A stretch of DNA of 7,957 nucleotides. Origin: Belnapia sp. (GTDB taxonomy: Bacteria; Pseudomonadota; Alphaproteobacteria; Acetobacterales; Acetobacteraceae). The stretch's first letter is position 1, and each line of letters opens with the position of its first letter. The DNA is taken from NCBI GenBank assembly GCA_028291445.1, contig JAQGIA010000637.1:1-7957 (forward strand), given 5' to 3'. Positions 1 to 5,685 of the stretch are shown piece after piece. The position numbers and the translations under genes are program-made. The notes beneath the pieces are model-generated. The model did no database searches and was not told where the DNA came from. It saw nothing but the letters and a program-made list of their open reading frames with translations.

Positions 1-134
1 GCCATGTGACGGCCCGCTATTCGCGGCGTCGCGCCCTGGCCGTGGGGATGCAGGCCATGAACGAGCTTCTCACCATGCTGCCTTGGGTCTTCGGCCTGGT
101 GGCGGCGGCTGCGGCGATCACCCAGTCGCGTTAG
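1..134 (+). CDS. C-terminal end of an unidentified, probably membrane-anchored protein (5' end outside window)
   Basis: An open frame enters from the left edge (first full codon at 3) and stops at TAG 132-134, giving 43 residues. The first part is basic (ARYSRRRALAV). The rest contains a hydrophobic stretch, LLTMLPWVFGLVAAAAAI, long enough to be one membrane-spanning helix, followed by a short polar tail (TQSR). G or C is favoured at third positions, as in the neighbouring genes. I do not recognise the family from this fragment and assign no function. It is convergent with the histidine kinase gene, with 125 bases between the two stops. The fragment could also be a chance open frame, since only 43 codons are visible. 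Confidence 0.45.
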   Translation, partial: HVTARYSRRRALAVGMQAMNELLTMLPWVFGLVAAAAAITQSR

Positions 135-136
135 GC

Positions 137-198
137 GGCCCCTCGGGCCAGCGGCTCCGGGCGGGTTGAACGCCGGGCATCGCGGCTGCGTGGCCCGG
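137..198. terminator. Possible terminator hairpins between convergent genes
   Basis: The 125-base gap between two convergent stops holds a GGCCC-CTC-GGGCC hairpin (137-149) starting just after the + strand stop. It also holds a looser CCGGGC (173-178) / GCCCGG (193-198) pairing. Neither has a T-run on either strand, so intrinsic termination is only suggested by position and pairing. Nothing else is seen in the gap. Confidence 0.25.
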
Positions 199-259
199 TC
201 GGACTGGGTCCTGCGGATTGGGGCTTGGCGATCGTCGGCTACCGCTGCGCGCCAATGGC

Positions 260-3130
260 TCAGCCCTCGATCAGTTCGCGGATCCGCCGCCCCAGCATAT
301 CGGCGGCGAAGGGCTTGGTGATCAGCGCCATCCCCGGCTCCAGCATCTCGCCGGCGAGGCCGGCGGCATCGGCATAGCCGGTCACGAACAGCACCTTCAG
401 ACCCGGCCGTAATTCGCGCGCATGATCGGCGAGCTGCCGGCCGTTCATGCCGCCGGGCAGGCCGACATCGGTGACCAGCAGGTCGAGCCGCCGGCCGGAT
501 CGCAGCACGGCCAGCGCGGAGCGGCCATCGCCGGCTTCAAGTACCTGGTAGCCGAAGTCGCGCAGCGTCTCGATCACCACGCCGCGGACCACCGGCTCAT
601 CCTCCACCACCAGCACCGTCTCGCCGGCGATGGCACCGGGAACCTCGGGCAATGCGGGCGCGGCGGGTCCGGGGGGAGCCTCCGGCGCGCTGCCGAGGGA
701 TGCCTCGTTCGTCGCGGCCAGGTGGGACGCGGCATGCAGCGGCAGGCAGAGCCGCACCGTGGTGCCTTCGCCCATGGCCGAGCGGATGCGGACATCGCCG
801 CCGGACTGCCGGACGAAGCCGTAGATCATCGACAGGCCGAGCCCGGTGCCCTGGCCGGTCGGCTTGGTGGTGAAGAAAGGGTCGAAGGCCCGGGCCATCA
901 CGCCGGGCGCCATGCCGACGCCCGTATCGGTCACGCTGATGCAGATGTAATCGCCGGGCGGCAAATCATCATCCGCGTCGAGCCGGGCCTGCTCGGCATG
1001 GATGCGCAGCGCGCCACCCTCCGGCATGGCGTCCCGGGCATTGATCGCCAGGTTGAGGATGGCGTTCTCAAGCTGGTTGGGATCGCAAAGGGTCGGCTGC
1101 AGCGGCGGCTCGATGTCGATGGCCAGGGCGATCTGCTCGCCGATGGTCCGCCGCAGCAGTTCCTCCATCGAGCCGAGCAGGGCCGCGACATCGACCGGGC
1201 GGGGGTCGAGCGGCTGGCGCCGGGCGAAGGCCAGCAGCCGCTGGGTCAGCGCCGCGGCGCGCTGGGCGGAGGTGGTGGCGGCTTCGACATAGCGCCCGAC
1301 CTCCGCCGCGCGGCCCTCGGCCACGCGCTTCTTCAGCAGCGCCAGCGAGCCGATGATGCCGGTCAGCAGGTTGTTGAAATCATGCGCGATACCGCCGGTG
1401 AGCTGGCCGACCGCCTCCATCTTCTGCGCCTGGCGCAGCTGGTCCTCGGCGGCGCGCAGCGCCTCGGCGGCGGCTCGCTCCGCCGTTATGTCGCGGCCGA
1501 CGGCATGGATCAGCCCCTCGGCCGGCACCGCGGTCCAGGAAACCCAGCGCCAGCCGCCATCCCGGTGGCAGTAGCGGTTCTCGAAGCGCTGGGTGCTGAG
1601 GCCCTGGCCGAGCCGGAAGGTCTCGCGCTGGGTCGCGTCGCGGTCCTCGGGATGGATCAGGTCGAGCAGGCGGGTGCCTGGCAGCACCGTGGTGTCCCAG
1701 CCCAGCAGGGTGGTCCAGGCCGGGTTCACCGCGGTGATGATGCCGTCGAACCGCGCCACCAGCATGAGATCCTGCGACAGCAGCCAGATGCGGTCACGTT
1801 CGCGGGTACGCTCGACCACGCGCCCTTCGAGCTGGGCGTTCAGCGCCCGCAGCCGGGCCTCGGCCTGGCGCTGCTCCTCGATGTCGATATTCATGCCGAC
1901 CCAGGTGCGCACCGTCCCATCCGGCCGCAGCAAGGGCAGGCTGCGGGCCGCGGTCCAGCGGTAGTCGCCGCTGCGGTGGCGCAGCCGGTAGCTGGTCTCG
2001 TAGGGGGTCCGGCTGGCGATGCAGCCGCTCCAGACCGCCGCCGCGGCGGTGCGGTCCTCGGGATGGATGGCGTCGAGCCAGCCGGTGCCGAGCCATTCCG
2101 CCTCGCCCTGGCCGGTGAAGGCGCGCCAGGAGGGGCTGTCCTCGGTAATGGCGCCGGAGGCATCCGCGGTCCAGACGATCTGCGCCGAGGCCTCGATCAG
2201 GGCGCGGAACCGGGCCTCGCTCTCGGCCACCGCCGCGGCGGCGGAGTGGCGTTCCGAAATATCGATCACCGAGCCGATATAGCCGAGGTATTCGCCCTCC
2301 TCCCCGAAGCGCGGCGCGGCGGTATCGAATGCCCGGGCATAGCTGCCGTCGGCGCGGCGCAGGCGGTAGTCGATCTGGAAGGGCTGGCGGGCGGCACTGG
2401 CGGCGCGGAAGGCGGCCTCGGTGGCGGGGCGGTCCTCGGGGTGGGTCGCGTTGAGCCAGCCGAATCCCTCGCCGGCGCCGGGGGCCTGGCCGGTGAACTC
2501 ATACCAGCGGCGGTTGAGCGAGGTGCAGTAGTCGGAGGCATCGGTGGTCCAGATTATCACCGGCGCGGTGTCCGCCATGTTGCGGAAGCGGGCCTCGCTT
2601 TCCCGCAGCGCCGCGGTGGCATTCGCCTGGCGCCGTTCGGCAAGCACCTGGCGGGTGGTCTCCATGCAGGTGCAGAACACGCCCGCGATGGCGCCGCTCT
2701 CGTCGCGCAGCGGGCTGTAGGAGAAGGTGCACCAGGTATCCTCCGGGTAGCCGTTCCGCTCCATCGTCAGATGCATGTTCTCGCGCCAGATGGCCTCGCC
2801 GGCCAGGGCGCGGCGGATCAGCGGCTCGACCTCGGGCAGGATGTCGCTCCAGACCTCGTGGAAGGGCTGGCCGATGGCCCAGGGGTGGCGGGCGCCCAGC
2901 ATGGCGCCATAGCCCTCGTTGTAGAGCATCCCGAGCGCCGGCCCCCAGGCGATGAACATCGGATGGCGGCAGCCGAGCATCAGGTCGACCACGGTGCGGA
3001 GCGAAGCCGGCCAACCCTCGGGCGGGCCAAGCGGCGAGGCCGACCAATCCTGCCGGCGCATCAGCCGTGCCATGCCGTCCTGCCCGGCAATCATGGTCCC
3101 TAAGTCTGGGCGCTCCGGACCAGTCAGCAC
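260..3130 (-). CDS. Soluble hybrid sensor histidine kinase / response regulator with four PAS domains
   Basis: A 956-residue protein with no membrane segment or signal peptide, so it probably senses a cytoplasmic cue. Domains by residue: PAS1 about 45-160 (the family start WSASPLGPPEGW lies just before it), PAS2 about 180-295, PAS3 about 305-420, PAS4 about 447-552, HisKA about 565-635, HATPase about 680-798, an Ala/Pro-rich linker 799-836, and a receiver about 837-954. PAS2, PAS3 and PAS4 each carry HPEDR. Kinase motifs are intact: phospho-acceptor H583 in GGIAHDFNNLL, N-box N693/N697, DTGVGM 735-740, FDPFFTTK 749-756 and GTGLGLS 761-767. The receiver has acidic E843/D844, phospho-acceptor D888, T917 and K939. 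By family knowledge it should autophosphorylate and relay to its own receiver; ligand and output partner are unknown. The start is uncertain: GTG at 3128-3130 has GAGG four bases upstream, while in-frame ATGs at 3094 and 3073 would still keep PAS1 whole. Confidence 0.93.
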   Translation of the reverse strand: MLTGPERPDLGTMIAGQDGMARLMRRQDWSASPLGPPEGWPASLRTVVDLMLGCRHPMFIAWGPALGMLYNEGYGAMLGARHPWAIGQPFHEVWSDILPEVEPLIRRALAGEAIWRENMHLTMERNGYPEDTWCTFSYSPLRDESGAIAGVFCTCMETTRQVLAERRQANATAALRESEARFRNMADTAPVIIWTTDASDYCTSLNRRWYEFTGQAPGAGEGFGWLNATHPEDRPATEAAFRAASAARQPFQIDYRLRRADGSYARAFDTAAPRFGEEGEYLGYIGSVIDISERHSAAAAVAESEARFRALIEASAQIVWTADASGAITEDSPSWRAFTGQGEAEWLGTGWLDAIHPEDRTAAAAVWSGCIASRTPYETSYRLRHRSGDYRWTAARSLPLLRPDGTVRTWVGMNIDIEEQRQAEARLRALNAQLEGRVVERTRERDRIWLLSQDLMLVARFDGIITAVNPAWTTLLGWDTTVLPGTRLLDLIHPEDRDATQRETFRLGQGLSTQRFENRYCHRDGGWRWVSWTAVPAEGLIHAVGRDITAERAAAEALRAAEDQLRQAQKMEAVGQLTGGIAHDFNNLLTGIIGSLALLKKRVAEGRAAEVGRYVEAATTSAQRAAALTQRLLAFARRQPLDPRPVDVAALLGSMEELLRRTIGEQIALAIDIEPPLQPTLCDPNQLENAILNLAINARDAMPEGGALRIHAEQARLDADDDLPPGDYICISVTDTGVGMAPGVMARAFDPFFTTKPTGQGTGLGLSMIYGFVRQSGGDVRIRSAMGEGTTVRLCLPLHAASHLAATNEASLGSAPEAPPGPAAPALPEVPGAIAGETVLVVEDEPVVRGVVIETLRDFGYQVLEAGDGRSALAVLRSGRRLDLLVTDVGLPGGMNGRQLADHARELRPGLKVLFVTGYADAAGLAGEMLEPGMALITKPFAADMLGRRIRELIEG

Positions 3131-3155
3131 TGTGCCTCACCGTGGCGGGATAGAG

Positions 3156-3199
3156 GCGCCGCAGCGGACGGCCCGGTGTCGGACGGCCCGGTGCGGCGC
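3156..3199. repeat. Two tandem 14-base repeats enclosed by an 8-bp inverted repeat, in the leader of the histidine kinase gene
   Basis: CGGACGGCCCGGTG occurs twice in tandem (3165-3178 and 3180-3193) with a period of 15. The pair is bracketed by GCGCCGCA (3156-3163) and its exact reverse complement TGCGGCGC (3192-3199). It lies in the 155-base gap between the GapR-like stop (3286) and the kinase start (3130). On the minus strand it could form a stem in the kinase 5' leader or end the upstream transcript. No T-run follows it. Confidence 0.6.
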
Positions 3200-3223
3200 T
3201 TGGCAGAAAACCCTACATCGGCA

Positions 3224-3229
3224 TGTATA
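3224..3229 (-). promoter_or_regulatory. Possible -10 element for the histidine kinase gene
   Basis: The minus strand reads TATACA here, inside the only AT-richer patch of the gap upstream of the kinase start. It is about 95 bases from the GTG. No convincing -35 hexamer lies 16-19 bases upstream, so this is a weak suggestion. If it is used, the tandem/inverted repeat at 3156-3199 would fall in the transcribed leader. Confidence 0.2.
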
Positions 3230-3285
3230 CCACAGGTCGGGCGGGCAGAGTTACCTAAGGTGCCGCAGGGCGTGGTCGCGCCGGG

Positions 3286-3612
3286 TCACATGCCCAGCGC
3301 CCGCTTGTAGAGATCGAGCAGGGTCTCCTGTTCCTCGACCTCGGCGGGCTCCTTCTTGCGCAGGGAGATCAGGGTGCGGACCACCTTCACGTCGAAACCG
3401 GCGCTTTTCGCCTCGCCGTAGATGTCCTTGATGTCGTTGGCGAGGGCCTTGCGTTCCTCCTCCAGCCGCTCGATCCGCTCGATGATCGAGCGGAGGCGGT
3501 CGACGGCGATGCCGCCGACCTCCGGGTCCGGGTCGGCCTCCTGGCGCGCACGGCTGGCCCGGGCTTCGTCGAATGGGGCTGCGTCGAACGGGGCGTCGTC
3601 CATGTCACTCAT
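3286..3612 (-). CDS. gapR: GapR-like nucleoid-associated protein (DUF2312 family)
   Basis: A 108-residue protein whose residues 38-108 match the alphaproteobacterial GapR/DUF2312 pattern. There is a long charged helix ([20 protein letters not shown]), then [16 protein letters not shown] at 64-79, a basic patch LRKKEP, and a C-terminal [10 protein letters not shown] helix. The Caulobacter homologue binds overtwisted, AT-rich DNA ahead of replication and transcription and supports topoisomerase action; that role is family knowledge, and here it is inferred. Residues 1-37 form an acidic, Ala/Asp-rich, probably disordered tail, longer than in Caulobacter. I chose ATG 3610-3612 because GGAG sits nine bases upstream (3622-3625). 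The frame stays open to an ATG at 3708, but that extension is Pro/Ala-rich, lies outside the family's core domain, and has no ribosome site. It is followed by the histidine kinase gene after 155 bases on the same strand. Confidence 0.88.
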   Translation of the reverse strand: MSDMDDAPFDAAPFDEARASRARQEADPDPEVGGIAVDRLRSIIERIERLEEERKALANDIKDIYGEAKSAGFDVKVVRTLISLRKKEPAEVEEQETLLDLYKRALGM

Positions 3613-3621
3613 GCTGCTCTG

Positions 3622-3625
3622 CTCC
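3622..3625 (-). promoter_or_regulatory. Ribosome binding site favouring the shorter GapR-like start
   Basis: The minus strand reads GGAG nine bases before ATG 3610-3612. No comparable site precedes the alternative ATG at 3706-3708, where the upstream sequence is ACCCACCTGCCG. This supports the 108-residue form. Confidence 0.5.
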
Positions 3626-3680
3626 GGATAGTCGCGCGGGCGGCGCTCGTACCCCGGCGGGGGCGCGGCAGCAACCGCGC

Positions 3681-3734
3681 CGGCAGGTGCTGGGGGCGGG
3701 GTGCGCATCGGCAGGTGGGTGGAAATGCCTGCCG
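3681..3734. repeat. Direct and inverted CGGCAGG repeats upstream of the GapR-like gene
   Basis: CGGCAGGTG appears at 3681-3689 and again at 3709-3717, 28 bases apart. The second copy also pairs with CCTGCCG at 3728-3734 across a 12-base loop. The repeats lie about 70-120 bases upstream of the chosen GapR-like start. They could be regulator half-sites or a leader hairpin, but could also be chance in such GC-rich DNA. Confidence 0.35.
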
Positions 3735-3773
3735 GGGGGCGTCGAGAGGAGCTTCGCTTTCGTCAGGTCCCCC

Positions 3774-3874
3774 TCGCCAAAGGCCGCAAAGCCTCCGGGC
3801 ACCATGGCCTTGAATTTGAGGTTGCCAAAGGCCCCAGGGCCTTTGGCAAGGTGGTCCGAAGGGGCAACGCCCCT
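3774..3874. repeat. Extragenic palindromic hairpin cluster
   Basis: The main element is a perfect 13-bp inverted repeat, TTGCCAAAGGCCC (3822-3834) and GGGCCTTTGGCAA (3837-3849), with only CA between the arms. A second small hairpin, AGGGGC-AAC-GCCCCT, lies at 3860-3874, eight bases beyond the stop of the DUF1244 gene. A further direct copy of GCCAAAGGCC starts at 3776. The cluster sits downstream of DUF1244 and upstream of the GapR-like gene. It resembles the GC-rich extragenic palindromes that, from memory, are scattered through Acetobacteraceae genomes. It may also end the DUF1244 transcript, although no T-run follows on the minus strand. Confidence 0.6.
3822..3849 (-). terminator. Candidate transcription end or mRNA 3'-end hairpin for the DUF1244 gene
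   Basis: This 13-bp GC-rich perfect stem lies 33-60 bases past the DUF1244 stop on the minus strand and would be very stable in RNA. The bases after it on that strand (CCTCAAATTC) are not a U-tract, so canonical intrinsic termination is doubtful. An RNA-protecting 3' hairpin or a repeat-family element would fit equally well. Confidence 0.35.
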
Positions 3875-3882
3875 GCGTCCTG

Positions 3883-4227
3883 CTAGCCGTGTTCAGGCTT
3901 GGCGGCGAATTGGGCCTGCTGTGCCGGGCTGGCAGCCGTCTGGTGCTGCGCCTGCCAGGCCTTGTAGGGCATGCCGTAGATGATCTCCCGCGCATCGGGA
4001 TCGGAGAGCGGGACGCCCTTCTCCTCGGCGGCGGCGCGGTACCACTTGCTCAGGCAATTGCGGCAGAAGCCGGCCAGGTTCATCAGGTCGATGTTCTGCA
4101 CATCGGGCCGCTCGCGCAGGTGCTCGACCAGTCGGCGGAAGGCGGCGGCCTCCAACTCGGTGCGGGTGGCGGGGTCGATCTTGGCGGCGTTGGGCGCGGG
4201 GGTGTTGGGCTCTGGTGCGTCGGGCAT
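3883..4227 (-). CDS. DUF1244 family small protein of unknown function
   Basis: A 114-residue soluble protein. Residues about 20-95 carry the DUF1244 signature: a helix FRRLVEHLRERPDVQNID, then LMNLAGFCRNCLSKWYRAAAEE with C55 and C58 spaced CxxC, then DAREIIYGMPYKAWQ. The family is widespread in proteobacteria and lacks an established role; the paired cysteines hint at metal binding or redox chemistry, which is inference. Residues 1-19 (Pro/Ala-rich) and 97-114 (Gln/Ala-rich) look like flexible tails. The ATG at 4225-4227 is well supported by AGGAG (4234-4238 on the minus strand) six bases upstream. It is divergent from the glycerate kinase gene, 86 bases between starts. It may be transcribed toward the GapR-like gene, but 270 bases containing stable hairpins separate the two. 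Confidence 0.88.
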   Translation of the reverse strand: MPDAPEPNTPAPNAAKIDPATRTELEAAAFRRLVEHLRERPDVQNIDLMNLAGFCRNCLSKWYRAAAEEKGVPLSDPDAREIIYGMPYKAWQAQHQTAASPAQQAQFAAKPEHG

Positions 4228-4255
4228 GGCAGGCTCCTGCTATGGTTCTGCCCTA

Positions 4256-4266
4256 GATGGTCCATC
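4256..4266. promoter_or_regulatory. Small perfect palindrome in the divergent DUF1244 / glycerate kinase gap
   Basis: GATGG-T-CCATC is a perfect 5+1+5 palindrome near the middle of the 86-base gap between the two divergent starts. That is where an operator serving both genes would be expected. No convincing -35/-10 pair was found on either strand (CATACT at 4281-4286 is at best a lone -10). The assignment rests on symmetry and position only. Confidence 0.25.
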
Positions 4267-4301
4267 CGGGGTGGCTTCGCCATACTCGGGGCGCAAAAGC
4301 G

Positions 4302-4307
4302 GGGAGG
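4302..4307 (+). promoter_or_regulatory. Ribosome binding site deciding the glycerate kinase start
   Basis: GGGAGG lies six bases before ATG 4314-4316. The upstream in-frame ATG at 4257 has no purine-rich site before it, so translation most likely begins at 4314. Confidence 0.75.
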
Positions 4308-4313
4308 CTGCGC

Positions 4314-5618
4314 ATGGCATGGTCGGATGCGACGGCGCGGGAGGCCTTGCGGCGGATCTTCGCGGCGGGGCTGGCGGCGGCGGACCCTCTGGTGGTGCTG
4401 CCGGGATACCTGCCGCCGCCGCCCGATCCGGCCAGCGGCGGCCGGGTGGTGGTGGTCGGCGTCGGCAAGGCGGCGGCCAAGATGGCGCTGGCGGTGGAGC
4501 GGGCCTGGCCCGGGGTGCCGCTGCAGGGCCTGGTCATCGCCCCGCATGGCGCCGATGTGCCGGATGGGCCGGGGGGGCGGCGGATCGCGGTGCGCTTTGC
4601 CAGCCATCCGGTGCCGGATGCCGGCGGGGCAGCGGCGGCGGCCGAGATCCTCGGCTTGCTGCGGGGGCTGCGGCCGGCGGATCTGGTGCTGTTCCTGGTC
4701 TCGGGCGGCGGCTCGGCGCTGTCCACCTTGCCGGCGGCGGGGCTGGGGCTTGAGGACCTCATGGCGGTCAACCGCGCGCTGCTGCGCTCCGGCGCGCCGA
4801 TCGGCGAGATGAATTGCATCAGGAAGCATCTGTCCGGATTTTCCGGCGGGCGGGTGGCGGTGGCGGCGCATCCGGCGCGGGTGGTCACCCTGGCGATCTC
4901 GGACGTGCCGGGGGACGATCCGGCGGTGATCGCCTCCGGCCCCACCGTCGCCGACCCGACGAGTTTCGCCGAGGCGCGGGCGCTGGTCGCGCATTACCGG
5001 ATGGAACTGCCGTCGGCGGTCGTGCGGCATCTGGCCGAAGCGGCCGAGGAAAGCCCCAAGCCGGGCGACCCGCGGCTGGCCGGCTGCGAGCTGCGGATGA
5101 TCGCCACGCCGCTGCTGGCCTTGCGGGCCATGGCCGAGGCCGCCCGGGCGCTGGGCCTGGCACCGCTGATCCTGGGCGATGCGCTGGAGGGCGAGGCTGC
5201 CGTGCTGGGCAAGGTGCTGGCCGGCATCGCCCGCAGCAGCGCGGCGCATGGGCTGCCGATTGGGCCGCCCTGCGTACTGCTCTCGGGCGGCGAGACCACG
5301 GTCACGATGGCGGCCGGCGGGGGAGGCAGCGGCGGACGGAGCATGGAGGGGCTGCTCGGCCTGGCGCTGGCGCTGGAGGGACAGCCGGGGATCTGGGCGC
5401 TGATGGCGGATACCGACGGGATCGACGGCAAGTCGGATGCCGCGGGGGCGATTGCCGGGCCGGATACCCTGGCGCGGGCGCAGGCGGCGGGGCTGGATGC
5501 GCGGGCGATGCTGGCGGGCCATGACAGCTACGGGATTTTCGCCGCGCTGGGCGACCTGGTGGTGACCGGGCCGACCCTGACCAACGTGAACGACGTGCGG
5601 GTGGTCATCATAGCTTAA
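4314..5618 (+). CDS. ttuD: Glycerate 2-kinase, type-2 (MOFRL / TtuD / GckA) family
   Basis: A 434-residue cytoplasmic enzyme expected to make 2-phosphoglycerate from D-glycerate and ATP. Many databases call this family 'hydroxypyruvate reductase TtuD'; the kinase role is the better established one. Motifs from the chosen start: VVVVGVGKAAAKMA (45-58, K52), SGGGSAL (130-136), NCIRKHLSGFSGGR (167-180, K171), ISDVPGDD and SGPT (195-211), LLSGGETTVT (322-331), DTDGIDG (366-372) and the terminal GPTLTNVNDVRV. The length is normal for the family. The start was set at ATG 4314 because GGAGG precedes it and the frame upstream of it (from 4257) encodes an atypical tail. One oddity is GGRSMEG (340-346), where relatives usually have GGRNxE. 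The pyruvate kinase gene follows after 67 bases; glycerate kinase next to pyruvate kinase is a recurring pairing in proteobacterial glyoxylate/tartrate-to-glycerate pathways. Confidence 0.93.
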   Translation: MAWSDATAREALRRIFAAGLAAADPLVVLPGYLPPPPDPASGGRVVVVGVGKAAAKMALAVERAWPGVPLQGLVIAPHGADVPDGPGGRRIAVRFASHPVPDAGGAAAAAEILGLLRGLRPADLVLFLVSGGGSALSTLPAAGLGLEDLMAVNRALLRSGAPIGEMNCIRKHLSGFSGGRVAVAAHPARVVTLAISDVPGDDPAVIASGPTVADPTSFAEARALVAHYRMELPSAVVRHLAEAAEESPKPGDPRLAGCELRMIATPLLALRAMAEAARALGLAPLILGDALEGEAAVLGKVLAGIARSSAAHGLPIGPPCVLLSGGETTVTMAAGGGGSGGRSMEGLLGLALALEGQPGIWALMADTDGIDGKSDAAGAIAGPDTLARAQAAGLDARAMLAGHDSYGIFAALGDLVVTGPTLTNVNDVRVVIIA

Positions 5619-5638
5619 TATTCAGATGAACATTAAGC
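5613..5638. promoter_or_regulatory. 26-bp AT-rich dyad, candidate operator upstream of the HTH-pyruvate kinase gene
   Basis: Arms GCTTAAT (5613-5619) and ATTAAGC (5632-5638) are exact reverse complements. Inside them TTCA (5621-5624) pairs with TGAA (5627-5630), with one A/C mismatch and a GA centre: 11 of 13 position pairs match. The left arm overlaps the glycerate kinase stop codon. The dyad lies 48-73 bases before the downstream ATG in an AT-rich island within otherwise GC-rich DNA. The spacing and symmetry suit a dimeric HTH regulator. A transcript-end hairpin is the alternative, but no T-run follows. Confidence 0.5.
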
Positions 5639-5649
5639 GCGATCGAGGG

Positions 5650-5679
5650 CTTGGCGTGCGGACTTAATTTCTGTAAGTT
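5650..5679 (+). promoter_or_regulatory. Possible promoter of the HTH-pyruvate kinase gene
   Basis: TTGGCG (5651-5656) and TAAGTT (5674-5679) are 17 bases apart and weakly resemble -35 and -10 boxes. Initiation about seven bases past the -10 would fall on or next to A5686 of the ATG. That would give a leaderless mRNA, consistent with the lack of a Shine-Dalgarno sequence. ACTTA (5662-5666) and TAAGT (5674-5678) form an inverted repeat overlapping the -10, and a third CTTAAT box lies at 5663-5668. Matches to consensus are poor, so confidence is low. Confidence 0.3.
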
Positions 5680-5685
5680 TCACTC

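Noticed and set aside
422..3103. 893-codon open frame on the + strand opposite the histidine kinase
   Set aside because: Its product is a Gly/Ala/Arg-rich sequence without recognisable domains. It is the mirror of a high-GC real gene, whose domains and motifs are all intact on the other strand.
3573..3983. 136-codon + strand open frame over the GapR/DUF1244 gap
   Set aside because: Composition is low-complexity, no domain is recognisable, it overlaps both real genes, and the region holds hairpins rather than coding-like sequence.
4257..4313. Earlier in-frame ATG for glycerate kinase at 4257
   Set aside because: No ribosome site precedes it and the extra 19 residues are atypical. GGAGG sits six bases before ATG 4314.
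4083..5522. 479-codon minus-strand open frame across the DUF1244 and glycerate kinase genes
   Set aside because: Low-complexity Arg/Pro/Gln product overlapping two well-supported genes. It is a GC-driven shadow.
5613..5638. Intrinsic terminator of the glycerate kinase gene
   Set aside because: The stem is AT-rich, is interrupted by a mismatch and has no T-run after it; operator-like symmetry explains it better. It is not fully excluded.
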